Source: Chitinophaga sp. E66 (lineage in GTDB: Bacteria; Bacteroidota; Bacteroidia; Chitinophagales; Chitinophagaceae). Taken from it: a stretch of DNA of 64,000 nt. Shown here piece after piece: positions 1 to 10,027 of this stretch. The stretch lies in the NCBI GenBank assembly GCA_019285755.1, contig CP079103.1, positions 1,798,001 through 1,862,000 on the forward strand. Direction: 5' to 3'. A program made the translations under genes and the position numbers. Position 1 is the stretch's first letter; the number at the start of each line of letters is the position of its first letter. The notes beneath the pieces are model-generated. The model ran no database searches and was not told where the DNA came from. It was given only the letters and a program-made list of their open reading frames with translations.

Positions 1-2919
1 CATCCTGTTGCGCGGTAACTCCACCCTTAGCACCAATAACCAGCCCATCTTCGTCATAGACGGGGTGATCGTGGAAAACGACGCCTTCAACGGGCAGGGG
101 CGCGACTTCGGGAATGACCTCAAAAACCTCAACATGGAGGATTTCGAGAGCGTATCCGTGCTGAAAGGCTCCGCCGCCGCGGCGCTCTACGGCACCCGCG
201 CCATCAACGGCGTAGTGCTCATCACTACCAAGAAGGGCAGAACGAAGAAAGGATGGGGCGTAAGCGTAGCGCAATCGGTCAACATCCAGAAACCTTACCG
301 CGGCCCCGATTTCCAGAATGAATACGGCGGCGGCACGGTAGGCGCGTTCTTCACCGATACACGCGATCCGGGCTACGCCAATGGCACCAACTGGCAAACG
401 AAGGTATTCCCCACCAATGCAGCCGGCGAACCGTATATCGACCCGCAAAAGAACCGGGAACTGGAGAACTGGGGACCGAAATTCGCAAACCAGCGCGTAC
501 GCAACTACGACGGCACCTGGACGGAATACAAAGCCGCTCCCAACAATTACCTGGACGCGTTCCAGACCGGTGTGGGCTACCTGACCAATGTTGCGGTAGA
601 CGGCGCCACCGATAAATCCTCTTTCCGGTTTTCCTATTCCCGGAACCAGGCAGAAGGCATCAACCTCCGCAACAAGCTGAACAAAAACGCCTTCTCCCTG
701 CGCGCCACGCACAACCTCACCAGCTTCATCTCGCTGGATGCGGGTGCGGATTATACGTCTATCGACGGAGAAAACCCGCCGCAGCTCGGGCTGAACAACT
801 TCATCTGGATCTTCCCCGCAACTACGACACCAAATACTGGATGCAACGCAGCAAGTACACCAGCGTGCTGGGCGGTGTTCCCAAAGTATATGATCCCAAC
901 GAGACCAACTTCGTGCCCGGCGCAGACTATTGGTTCAGGATCTTCGAGAACGATTACCTGCAGGATGAGCAGATGTTCCGCGGCCGCCTGGCCATCAACG
1001 CTACGGTGACCAGCTGGCTCCGCCTGGCGCTGGAAGGCAATTTCAGTAACATTGCCATCAAGAACGAAACGAAAGAGCTGGGGCAGGGATATGATTTCAA
1101 GGGTGAAGATAACACCAGTGGCGGCAAGTACGGCCTGGGGCACTCCAACAAACGCGCCTGGTTCATGAAATGGATGGGCCTCGTTACCAAGCAACTCACC
1201 AAAGACCTTTCCCTGAACGGGTATGTAGGCGGCGAAACGCAACGCTACTACACTACTTATAACTACAGCGAAACGGATGGCGGCCTCATCTTCCCGGACA
1301 ACTACTTCCTGTCTAACTCCAAACGGCTCCCCATTGCCAACGGCGGCGTAAAGAACCGCAAAACGATCAACTCCATTTACGCCAGCGCGGACCTCGCCTG
1401 GAAGGATCAGCTGTTCATGCAGACCACCTGGCGCGGCGACTGGTCTTCCGCCCTTACATATACCAACGGAACAGGCAACAACTTTTATAACTATCCGGCC
1501 GTGAGCCTTTCCTGGATATTCTCCGAAACGTTCAAGCTGCCCTCCTTCATCTCGTTCGGCAAGCTGCGGGGCAATGTGGCCTGGCTGGGCGGGGATGCGG
1601 ATCCCTTCCTCATCAACCCTGGCTTCCAGCTGAGAGGCTTCTCGCAGGCCAACGGCGGCAATATTCCCATGCTGGCGTACATCCTGAACACGCAGGGCCA
1701 GTCGTACACGGTAGACAAGAACCTGAAACCCCTGCGCAAACGCGCGCTGGAAGGCGGTTTGGATGTCCGCTTCTTCCAGGACCGTTTAGGGGTGGATGTG
1801 ACCGTGTATAAAGACAACACCTTTAACCAGGTAATACTTATACCTGCAGCAGCGGAGTCCGGCGTGAACAGCCAGCTGATCAATGCGGGCAATATTCAGA
1901 ACAAGGGGATCGAAGTAGCGCTGACGGGAACGCCGGTACAGTCGAAAACTTCAACTGGAACACCACGCTGACCTTCACCCGCAACCGCAACAAGATCATC
2001 GAACTGTACGGCGACCGCGAATACTACGCGCTGGATGATGAAGGGCTGGGCGCGAACGACCAGATCCCTTACGCGAAAGTGGGCGGCGCCTACGGCGTTA
2101 TCCGCACCCGCATCCATTCCAAGAGCTACCAGGCTTACGACGCCAACGGCAAGCCCATCGATCACCCCAATAATGGGAAGACGGTACTGGCCTGGCGTTC
2201 CGATGCAAGGGCGGCCTTCCCGCAGCGGAGCAACGAATGGATGGATGTAGGCGATATCAACCCGGACTTCCGTTCCAGCTTCGACAATACCTTCCGGTTT
2301 AAAGGCATCTCCCTGAACGTGCTGTTTGATGCCAAGATCGGGGCGATATGGTCATGCATTCCATGCGCTATGGAACGCACACAGGGATCTTCAAATCCTC
2401 CCTGCAGGGCCGCGACGCTTCGCATGGCGGCATTTCATGGACCAGCAAATATCCCAATGACCTGGGTACCTATGACGATGGTATCATCCCCGACGGCGTA
2501 TTCGACAACGGGCAGACCATCGAACAACCGAACGGTACGCAGGTGGATGTGTCGGGAATGACTTTCCGCGAAGCATATGAAAAAGGATATGTTGAACCTA
2601 CGCACCTGCCGCAATACATGTACCGCTACGGATCCTTCTCCACCGCGGTAGGCGATTACTGGGTAGTAGAGAACTCCTGGATCGCGCTGCGGCGATCGCA
2701 CTGAGCTATTCGCTGCCCGCGTCTTTCGCGGAGAAGCTGCACCTCAATAACCTGCAGGTGAGCGTGCTTGGCCGTGATTTAGGATACCTGTACAATACGC
2801 TTCCGAACAATTTCAACCCGGCGGCCAATAACTCGAACAGAACCAGCGTGAACAAGGAAGAAGGCTTCGTGCCGCCCATGACGCGGTCATTTGTGTTCAC
2901 CATCCGCGCCGGATTCTAG
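1..2919 (+). CDS. SusC/RagA-family TonB-linked outer-membrane transporter (5' truncated, frameshifted)
   Basis: Outer-membrane barrel that imports oligosaccharides or peptides with its SusD lid, powered by TonB. The window opens inside the plug domain: the typical IFVIDGV, LKGSAAAALYGTRA and INGVVLITTKKG motifs lie in the first 230 bases. The rest is beta-barrel sequence ending in an aromatic-rich strand (SFVFTIRAGF). About 970 residues are visible; the signal peptide, carboxypeptidase-like domain and TonB box lie upstream. Four frame changes (near 817, 1927, 2342 and 2692) are each repaired by adding one base to a C or G run, so the gene is probably intact in the organism. The SusD partner follows after 24 bases. 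Substrate cannot be inferred. Confidence 0.95.
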
Positions 2920-2943
2920 TTGTTCACCCATCAAACGATTCAC

Positions 2944-4618
2944 ATGAAAAAGCTAACGATCCTTTCCATCATATCGGCCGCCGCGCTTTTCTCCGCTTCC
3001 TGCACAAAGGATTTCGCGGATACCAATACCGATCCAAGCGTGGTGACCACGCCCGACGTGGCGGCGCTCTTCGCCTATTCCTGCGAGAACATTGAAAGCT
3101 ACCAGGGCACCGAGTGGGTATGGGAAAACCTGGAGCAGCTGCTCCGCTTCTCCCAGCACCTGACCACAGACCCCTATGAGCTGTCTAACAACGTGAACAG
3201 CCGCTACCGCGTGCTGTATAACAACGTGCTGCCTAATCTCGTGGAGATCCGGCGCTATAGCAGCGGCCTGTCCGATGCCGACCGCTACCGCAATATCCGC
3301 GCGGCCACTTATGTACTGGGCATCCTCCACGCCCTGAAAACGACGGATATGAACGGTTCCCTGCCCTATACCCAGGCCATCCAGGCAAGGTATACCGGAG
3401 AGCTGCGCCCCGCATACGATAACCAGAAAACCCTGTTCGATACCTGGCTGACGGAGCTCACCCTGGCCATCGATACCCTCAATCAGCCTGCCACCAACCA
3501 GGTGAGCTTCGGGCAGTCGGATATCTATTACGCAAACAACTGGCTTCATTGGGCCAAACTGGCCAATTCGCTGAAGTTGCGGATCGCGGTGCGGTATGAA
3601 AAAGCGGATGTGAACGTGGCCAAACGCGTGTTCCGGGAAGTTATGGAAAGCGCGGCCGGCGTCATCGAGGAAACTTCGCAGTTCAAATACGACCGCCCCA
3701 CCTGGAATCCCATCGGTAACGATATCGACTACCGCAGCCCCCGCTTCGGCACCTCGTCTATCATCAACTTCCTGAAATCCACCAACGATCCCCGCTTGCC
3801 CATTTACTTTACGCCCAACGACCTGGTAGGGGACTTCCAGGATACGCTGGCGAAGTATAATAAAACACTGCCCTCGTTTATCAATGTAAATGACCCGATG
3901 GTGCAATGGCAGGGCGGTCCGGCCGACTGGACCACCGACCCGGTAAAGGCCAACTGGTATAAAACCACCTTCGATGCGGGCGGCAACAACAAATGGCGGC
4001 TCATCGGTTTCATCAACAAGAAATTCTTCGCGCCCCGTTATGGCAGCAACACCACCGGCCGGCTCGTGGATTACATGGTGACCCGCGCCGAAGTATGCTT
4101 CTATATCGCCGAGTTCATTCAAAAAGGATATGGAGCCGGATTTGATACGAAAGGCACAGCGGAAGACTGGTACAAGCGCGGCGTGGAGTCCTCGCTGCGC
4201 ACCATGAACGCTATCGCGCAGGCTGCGGAGAGCACCACCGGCCTCACGGGCGATGGCTCCGCGCAGATCACTGCCTATCTCAATCACCCCAACGTGAAAT
4301 TCAATGGTGTGAACGACCTGGAGCGGATCTACATCCAGCAATACCTGAATTTCTACAAGCTGGCCAATGAAGCGTTTACCTTCTGCCGCCGCACTGGCTA
4401 CCGAGGAACGCTTCCACGTATTATCCCCGCAATGCCTGGAACGAGCCCATACCGCGCCGCTATGCGCTGGATGAGCCCGCGCTGGGCACTAATAACGAAA
4501 ATTGGCTGAAGGCCCAGCAGGAGCAGGGCTTTACGCCTAACGACCGGACGGCCACCACGCTGGCGGCTCAACGCCTGTGGTTCGATAAGAACAGCCCGGC
4601 CTTCGGCCGGGGAACTAA
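2944..4618 (+). CDS. SusD/RagB-family nutrient-binding lipoprotein
   Basis: Surface lipoprotein that caps the SusC barrel and binds substrate. It starts with a lipoprotein signal (MKKLTILSIISAA, lipobox FSASC, Cys about residue 19), followed by TPR-like helical sequence of the SusD-like type, for example NNWLHWAKLANSLKLRIAVR and the C-terminal AAQRLWFDKNSPAFG. The start at 2944 gives the signal peptide at once; an upstream in-frame start would spoil it. One frame change lies at a CC run near 4402. A second change near the end is needed to reach the TAA at 4616-4618; without it the frame runs on into the next gene. It is co-transcribed with the SusC gene and followed by a terminator hairpin. 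Confidence 0.93.
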
Positions 4619-4658
4619 CCTTTCCTTGTTTATTGTTGATATATACTCAAATTCAGAC

Positions 4659-4688
4659 AGCCGTCCCTCTTCCGGGGACGGCTTTTTT
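4659..4688 (+). terminator. Rho-independent terminator after susCD
   Basis: Nine-bp perfect stem AGCCGTCCC / GGGACGGCT with a 7-nt loop, followed by six T. It closes the SusC/SusD transcript and separates it from the YihY gene. Confidence 0.85.
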
Positions 4689-4721
4689 AACCCATGGCCT
4701 TCTTTTTGTGTTATCAGCGGT

Positions 4722-5713
4722 ATGAAGAAACCGTTTATCATCCGCCACGGCTGGGAAATCCTCAAATGCGCAGGGAGCGATTTTATGGAAGATAAGGTGC
4801 TGAAACTGAGCGCTTCGCTCGCATATTCTACGGTGTTTTCCATTGCCCCCATGCTCATCATCATCTTGTTTTTCAGTGATATATTCCTGGGGAGAGACGC
4901 GTTGGAAGGCAATTTATATGACCAGTTGCGCGACCTGGTGGGTGCGTCCGCGGCGGAGCAGATACAGGAAGTGGTGGCCAATTCCTATCTTTCTTCAGAC
5001 ATCGGATGGTCTACCATCATCGGTTTTATTACGCTGGTTATCGGCGCTACGGGGGTATTTACAGAGATACAGGACTCGATCAACCTTATCTGGCGGCTAA
5101 AGGCCAAGCCGCGGAAGGGGAAAGGACTGTTGAAAATACTCCTCACACGGTTGCTTTCTTTCTCGCTGGTAGCCAGCCTGGGGTTTGTGCTCGTGGTATC
5201 GCTGGTGTTACATGGTATTATAGAGGTTTTAATGGACCGGTTAACCACATTATTCCTGATGTAACGGTTGTAGCCGTTTACATTGTCAACTTACTGTTTA
5301 CATTCCTCGTCATATCCGGATTGTTTGCCATTATTTTCAAAGTGTTGCCCGATGCGAAAGTGAAATGGCGGCATGTTGGGGTAGGGGCGATGGTAACGGC
5401 TGTATTGTTCATGATCGGTAAGAGCCTCATCGGGATGTATTTAGGGTCCAGCGCCATCGGCACTACCTATGGGGCCGCAGGCTCACTGGTTATTTTGCTG
5501 ACCTGGGTGTATTATTCTTCCGCGATACTTTATTTCGGGGCGGAATTTACCCGGCAATATGTGCAAAAGAAAGGAGAGCGGATCTACCCGAACGACTATG
5601 CGGTCTGGGTAGAGCAAGTGGAAAAGGAGATGGTCGGAGTGATACCCGAAAAGACGGGCAAGGAAACCGAGCCTGTTACATCACCCGGATCCCGAGCTCC
5701 CGGTAAGCACTAA
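4722..5713 (+). CDS. yihY: YihY/BrkB-family inner-membrane protein
   Basis: Multi-pass membrane protein of the YihY/virulence factor BrkB (UPF0761) family, function not established. It shows the family order: N-terminal KLSASLAYSTVFSIAPMLIIIL helix, a middle stretch with IGFITLVIGATGVFTEIQDSINLIW, then TYGAAGSLVILLTWVYYSSAILYFGAEFTR near the C-terminus. The start MKKPFIIRHGW at 4722 follows the terminator; an in-frame TTG at 4626 would fuse it to the SusD tail and is rejected. One frame change lies at the CC run near 5256. The C-terminus overlaps the convergent DeoR gene by 38 bases, so the last residues may be affected by another error. Confidence 0.9.
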
Positions 5714-6422
5714 ACAGTTCCAGATCCGGATTATCAGTGACGATCGTGTCGAGATCGGTAATGTCGCATACTTTGAAGGGCTCAGCCGTTCCCATTTTGT
5801 CTGTAGTGGCCAGCGCCACCACGCGGCTGGTGGATTCGATCATCGTTGTTTTTACTTCAGACTCTTCCAGGTCCATACCGGTTACGCCGAGAATGGGATG
5901 GAGGCTGCAAACGCCGAGGAAGCAGAGATCGGCCCGTACGCGGCGCAGCATGCGCATCGTGTCTTGTCCGCCGGCGGTCTGCGCGTTCTTGTTCACACGG
6001 CCGCCTGTGAAGATCACTTCCGTTTTGGGATGTTCTATGAGGAGGGAAGCGATGGGCACGCTGTTGGTGATCACGGTGATCTGCAACTGCGGTGGGAATA
6101 TCCTGACGAGGGAAAGGGTGGAGGTGCCGCCGTCCAGCAGTACAGTCTGGCCATCGTGCAGCAGGCTCAGGGCTTTGGTGGCCATCAGCACTTTATCATC
6201 GGTATGCAGGAGGCTGCGCTCCTTGAAAGAATAAGGATTGGGAGAGTGAGGGATGGCGCCGCCCCGCACCTTGATGAGCAGCCCGCTTTGTGCCAGCGAC
6301 TCCAGGTCGCGGCGAACCGTATCCTCCGACACCTGCAAATCCGTGCTCAGCTCTGTTTGGAGTACCTTTTGATCCGTTTTGAGCTTTTTCAGGATATAAT
6401 CCAGCCGTTCTTCTTTCAACAT
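5676..6422 (-). CDS. DeoR/GlpR-family transcriptional repressor
   Basis: Sugar-phosphate-responsive repressor. Residues 1-55 form the DeoR winged helix (ILKKLKTDQKVLQ, then VSEDTVRRDLESL and KVRGGA). The remainder is the DeoRC sensor domain with DGGTSTLSL, VITNSVPIA, IFTGGRVN and a C-terminal TIVTDNP. The frame is unbroken, about 248 residues, normal for the family. An in-frame ATG at 6440 would add six residues, but a perfect -7 element (TATCTTTG, 6445-6438) covers it. The start at 6422 (MLKEERLDYIL) is therefore preferred. It is divergent from the deoxyribonucleotidase gene. Its targets are unknown; the neighbours are not an obvious sugar operon. Confidence 0.92.
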   Translation of the reverse strand: MLKEERLDYILKKLKTDQKVLQTELSTDLQVSEDTVRRDLESLAQSGLLIKVRGGAIPHSPNPYSFKERSLLHTDDKVLMATKALSLLHDGQTVLLDGGTSTLSLVRIFPPQLQITVITNSVPIASLLIEHPKTEVIFTGGRVNKNAQTAGGQDTMRMLRRVRADLCFLGVCSLHPILGVTGMDLEESEVKTTMIESTSRVVALATTDKMGTAEPFKVCDITDLDTIVTDNPDLELFSAYRELGIRVM

Positions 6423-6437
6423 ACCTGCGGTTTCTTG

Positions 6438-6445
6438 CAAAGATA
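6438..6445 (-). promoter_or_regulatory. -7 element of the deoR-family gene
   Basis: TATCTTTG on the minus strand matches the Bacteroidota -7 consensus TAnnTTTG exactly. Transcription would start near 6431, about 9 bases before the ATG at 6422. This decides the start choice. No TTTG was found at the expected 19-nt spacing. Confidence 0.6.
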
Positions 6446-6468
6446 TGCGATAAATAGCAATAAATGGA

Positions 6469-6499
6469 TTTGCTGATTAAGGAATATTGCATAATTTTG
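6469..6499 (+). promoter_or_regulatory. Full Bacteroidota promoter of the deoxyribonucleotidase gene
   Basis: TTTG at 6469-6472, 19 nt, then TAATTTTG at 6492-6499: an exact TTTG-N19-TAnnTTTG promoter of the primary sigma factor of this phylum. Start of transcription is expected near 6505, about 11 bases before the ATG at 6516. Confidence 0.8.
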
Positions 6500-6515
6500 C
6501 ATTAAATAGCAGAAT

Positions 6516-7072
6516 ATGGCAAAGAAACGTATCGCGATAGACATGGATGGTGTAATGGCAGATCTGAATCAGCATTATTGCGACTGGTACTTCGAGCGCA
6601 CGGGCGAGCGGGTGACCAAAGAACAGCTGAAGGGCCTGCCGGAAACGACGGGTTTCCCACAGGAAGGGATCGTGCATCATTTCCTGCATACCCCGGGTTT
6701 CTTCCGGACCGCGCCGGTCATGGAAGGCAGCCAGCGCGTCATCCTGGACCTGATGGAGGATTATGAAGTCTTTATCGTGTCTGCGGCCGTGGAATTTCCG
6801 CAATCGCTGGCCGAGAAGATCGACTGGCTGAAGGAGCATTTCCCCTTCATCAGCTGGAAGAACATCGTGTTCTGCGGCCTGAAAACCATCGTTAAAGCCG
6901 ACTATATGATCGACGATTACGACAAGAACCTCCGTTACTTCGAAGGCGAGCGCATGCTATTCACCGCTCCCCATAACGTCAATTACCAGGATTACAAGCG
7001 CTACGACACTGGGACGATGTGGCGAAGTTCTTCGCGGCGCAGAAAGCGCCGGTAGCGCAACAACTAGCTTAA
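6516..7072 (+). CDS. 5'(3')-deoxyribonucleotidase (NT5C type)
   Basis: HAD-superfamily phosphatase that dephosphorylates deoxyribonucleoside monophosphates. The N-terminal catalytic motif IAIDMDGVMADL carries the nucleophile and general-acid aspartates (DxDGV). FIVSAAVE is motif II, and the C-terminal VKADYMIDDYDKNL supplies the Lys and Asp pair of motifs III/IV. Length (about 185 residues) fits the bacterial NT5C family. A single frame change near 7006 replaces the natural end (WDDVAKFFAAQKAP..., stop 7070-7072) by a short basic tail stopping at 7055. It has its own promoter upstream and a strong terminator downstream, so it is monocistronic. Confidence 0.92.
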
Positions 7073-7111
7073 ATAGAATGGACATATACCCGAAAAGGGT
7101 AAGGAAAGTGG

Positions 7112-7139
7112 GGCCGGCAAATCATTGCCGGCCATTTTT
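7112..7139 (+). terminator. Rho-independent terminator of the deoxyribonucleotidase gene
   Basis: Nine-bp perfect stem GGCCGGCAA / TTGCCGGCC, loop ATCA, followed by a T-rich tail (ATTTTTA). Confidence 0.85.
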
Positions 7140-7158
7140 ATGTCCGGACGTTTCGCGA

Positions 7159-7719
7159 TCAGTCAGGTAATCCGAAAGTACGCCGCAACTCGGCCCATGA
7201 AGGCGGGGCGCTTCTTCTGAAACTGCTGCCTTGGACAATGACAAGTTTGCAGCTGATCAGCAGAACGCCGGTATCGGAATTGTCCGAGTAGCGGGTACGG
7301 ATGCGCAGCGTGCCAAGACTGTTGCCGAAGGAAACGAAAAGCAGTTTCGGATCAACGTCCAGCGTAAGCGGCAGCGGCGTCCATGCGTCTGAAGTGGCAG
7401 CTACATAGACCAGGACCATTCCCGTATTAATGATATCTGCCGTGATTTCAGGAACCGGCACTGGATGGTGCGGTAATTGATGCCCAGTATCGTTTCCTTG
7501 TTCCGGTATAGGCGCTGGATGAGAACGTTTTGACGATAACATTGGCGTTGCCGTCGGCTCCGGGTGTGCCGGGCGTTCCCTGCGTACCTTGCGGGCCCTG
7601 GGCTCCGGGGTACCGGGCGTACCCTGTTGACCCTGAGGGCCTGCGGGGCCAGCCGGACCTTCTTTTGAACAGGCGTTAAGCATTGAAGCGACAAGGGCGA
7701 GGAATAAGAGCTTCTTCAT
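7159..7719 (-). CDS. Lipoprotein with a collagen-like Gly-X-X stretch
   Basis: Not assigned to a functional family. It begins MKKLLFLALVASMLNAC, a lipoprotein signal with Cys17, then runs directly into collagen-like triplets (GPAGPAGPQGQQGTPG and on). After repair of the frame at 7605 this gives about a dozen Gly-X-X repeats ending GADGNAN. The C-terminal 100 residues (VVYVAATSD-like strands, LLFVSFGNS, TRYSDNSDTGVLL) look like a compact beta domain. At least two frame changes (near 7605 and 7455) break it; the first is at a GG run. Similar short collagen-like lipoproteins are common in Chitinophagaceae. The start at 7719 gives the signal peptide, so the longer in-frame start upstream is not used. 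Confidence 0.75.
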   Translation of the reverse strand: MKKLLFLALVASMLNACSKEGPAGPAGPQGQQGTPGTPEPRARKVRRERPAHPEPTATPMLSSKRSHPAPIPEQGNDTGHQLPHHPVPVPEITADIINTGMVLVYVAATSDAWTPLPLTLDVDPKLLFVSFGNSLGTLRIRTRYSDNSDTGVLLISCKLVIVQGSSFRRSAPPSWAELRRTFGLPD

Positions 7720-7857
7720 AAGGGATCTGAATTTGGGGAAAGAAATTTTGGGGCTTAAAATACCACTGGCACACCAGAAACCGCAGCAAATGGCATACGA
7801 TTGCATATCCGGCGGTTATTGACGGAAAAGCGGCATGTAACGGCAAACAATCGCCGG

Positions 7858-7895
7858 TTATACCGGTGATGTATAGTCGTACATCACCGGTATAA
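7858..7895. repeat. 16-bp perfect inverted repeat in an intergenic region
   Basis: TTATACCGGTGATGTA and its exact reverse complement separated by TAGTCG. It lies between the end of a DUF1080 gene and the start of the collagen-like lipoprotein gene, both on the minus strand. There is no T-run on the minus side, so it may be a processing or pausing hairpin or an operator rather than a simple terminator. Confidence 0.7.
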
Positions 7896-7940
7896 AATTA
7901 TCTGAAAGGGGAGAGTGCCCCAAGCGTAGTAATACCTGAA

Positions 7941-8724
7941 TTATTGATTGCCCGGGAGCTTTCTGATCCGGATGTTCCGGAAGTCGATGGGCTGGCCTTC
8001 GCTTTGTAATGCGATGAAACCGGATTTGAGGGGCTTGCCGTCTATCTTCTGCGCGGGATCATAACGGTTGGCGACGCCGCCGCCGATGGAGGGTTTGCTG
8101 TATTGCAATACCGTATCGCCATTGATAATATGCTGTACCAGGGAGTCGCCGTAAACGATCAGCTCCGCTTTTACCCATTCGTCTTTCCCATATGTCTTCG
8201 ATTTGGAATCGATGCAATGGCGGGTATCGAATTTCCCTTCATAAACGATGTTGGTGCCAGGAGCACATGTTGCCGGTGGGGCGCGGTTGGCCGTCGCCCA
8301 GGCCTGCCAGGAACTGCATTTCAACAGAAATGGGCCAGTCCTGTTCTACCGGCATGGTACGCGGGTCCTGCGAGTGGAACATGACGCCGGAATTGAGGAT
8401 GGTGTATGAAGGCGCGGTTTTCTCCAGGGGTCCTGGAAGCGGTATTCCATTTGTAAATGATAATGAGAGAAGGGCGTTTCGTAATACAGATGCCCGTATT
8501 GCTCGTTGAAGTTGCCGCCGTACTGGTCGTACCGCACTGGATGACACCGTCTTTCACCCGGAAAGTGTTGCCGTAGTTTTTACCGACGGGGTGGTGATGG
8601 ATCTTGACGATCCAGTTTTTCAGGTTCTTGCCGTTGAAGAGCGAAATCCATTCGCCGTCGCCCGGCGCGGGGAGGAAGCGGTTAAAGCGATACAGGCCAG
8701 GAGGCCGATCCAGATTTTTTTCAT
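7941..8724 (-). CDS. DUF1080 (3-keto-disaccharide hydrolase-like) secreted protein
   Basis: Secreted protein of the DUF1080 fold, a concanavalin-like jelly roll. Some members act on 3-keto-glycosides; others are carbohydrate-binding. The start MKKIWIGLLACIALT at 8724 is a signal peptide. Repaired fragments read GEWISLFNGKNLKNW, FRVKDGVIQCGY, the family HYHLQMEYRF, and a C-terminal half with DEWVKAELIVYGDSLVQHIINGDTVLQYSKP and GFIALQSEGQPIDFRNIRIRKL. At least four frame changes (about 8675, 8545, 8430 and 8265) split it into pieces. A second DUF1080 gene lies at 33996-34969. There is no sugar dehydrogenase next to this copy. Confidence 0.88.
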
Positions 8725-8760
8725 GGTGTAAAAGAGTAGATCGGCTTCCAAAATAAGCAA

Positions 8761-10001
8761 TTACTTCTTTTTCTTCTTCCTTTTTGCCGCTTTCATGGCC
8801 GCTTCATGTTGTTCGATAAGCAGTTGCACGTTTTCGTTGGGAACTTCTTCAGAAAACTGGATGGTGGCGTCGTATTCGGATCTGGAAATGGTCATGACCT
8901 TTACGGGCTTGCCGATGTATTCCTGGATGGCTTCGAGCAGGGCTTTTCCTCCGGGCTAACGAAGCTGACGGCTTCCCCTTCTGTACGCCGCGGCCCGTAC
9001 GGCCGATGCGGTGAACGTAGCTTTCAGGGTCTTCCGGCAGGTCGTAGTTCACCACGTAATCTACATCGGGGATATCGATACCGCGGGCGCTGACGTCTGT
9101 AGTGATCAGCAATTTGACGTCTCCCTTGCGGAACTCGTTCATGACGGAGAGGCGGTCGCCCTGTTCCTTGCCGCCGTGCATGGCGAGGCTCTTGATACTG
9201 ACGCGCTCCATTGCGGCCACTACACGCTCTGCCCGCACTTTCGTGCGCACGAACACGAGGATCTTCTTATCGGCGAACTCGCGTACGAGGCGTTCCAGGA
9301 AAAAGCGTTTATCGTCCATATCCACATACGCCACGGCATGGCTCACGTTCTTGGACACGGGGTCGTCCGGCGATATCTGGATGCGGATGGGATTGCGGAC
9401 CACGGAATAGGCGAGGTCTTTGATGTGCTCGTCGATCGTCGCGGAGAAGAACAGCGTCTGGTGATTGCGGGGATGTGTTTGATAACGTCGCGGATATCGC
9501 GGATAAAGCCGAGGTCCAGCATATGGTCGGCCTCGTCCAGGATGAGCATCTGGACGTGGGAGAGGTCGAGGTGGCCCTGGCTGCGGAGGTCGAACATTCG
9601 GCCGGGCGTAGCGATGAGAATATCTACGCCTTTATTCAGCTTTTTGATCTGCGCCTCCTGGTCTACGCCGCCTACGAGGCCAAGGATGTCTACGGGGTAT
9701 ATTTTCCTAATTGTTTGAATACGTCCGCTATCTGGATGGCCAGTTCGCGCGTGGGTACCATTACGAGGCATTTAACCTCGCCGCGGGTACGCTGCGAACG
9801 GTGGCGCTGTTGCATGAGTTGCAACACAGGGATGGCGAAGGCAGCCGTTTTGCCGGTGCCCGTCTGGGCGATGGCCAGCACGTCGTCCCCTTTCAGGATA
9901 GACGGGATGGCTTTGTATTGAATATCTGTGGGCTTTTTGAAGCCCAGGTCTTCCAGGCTTCTTTTCAGCTCTTCGGAGATGCGGTATTGTTCAAATTTCA
10001 T
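8761..10001 (-). CDS. DEAD-box ATP-dependent RNA helicase (RhlE-like)
   Basis: RNA helicase for ribosome assembly or RNA turnover. In order: Q motif (GFKKPTDIQYKAIPSIL), Walker A AQTGTGKTAAF, PTRELAIQI, TPGR, DEAD (LILDEADHMLDLGF), a SAT motif at a frame break, then the second RecA domain with LITTDVSARGIDIP and YVHRIGRTGR. It ends in a lysine-rich tail (AAKRKKKKK, stop at 8761). Three frame changes (near 9715, 9465 and 8957) interrupt an otherwise complete protein of about 413 residues. The start MKFEQYRI at 10001 is the one usual for this group. A -7 element lies 7 bases upstream, suggesting a leaderless message. Confidence 0.93.
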
Positions 10002-10008
10002 GCGGCCA

Positions 10009-10016
10009 CAAAGGTA
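10009..10016 (-). promoter_or_regulatory. -7 element immediately upstream of the helicase ATG
   Basis: TACCTTTG on the minus strand, an exact TAnnTTTG match. Only 7 bases separate it from the ATG at 10001, so transcription should begin at or next to the start codon. No good TTTG at 19-nt spacing was seen. Confidence 0.5.
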
Positions 10017-10027
10017 GGCAAATTCCC

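Noticed and set aside
2953-4341. Long 462-residue open frame on the minus strand
   Set aside because: It lies opposite the SusD gene, has the low-complexity His/Val/Gly-rich composition of an antisense shadow and no domain.
4626-4721. Fusion of the SusD tail to the YihY protein
   Set aside because: The frame is open through 4578-5264 only because of a missing stop near 4616; a strong terminator hairpin lies between the two genes.
5898-6476. 192-residue plus-strand open frame opposite the DeoR gene
   Set aside because: Antisense shadow; the minus strand encodes an unbroken DeoR-family protein with full domain structure.
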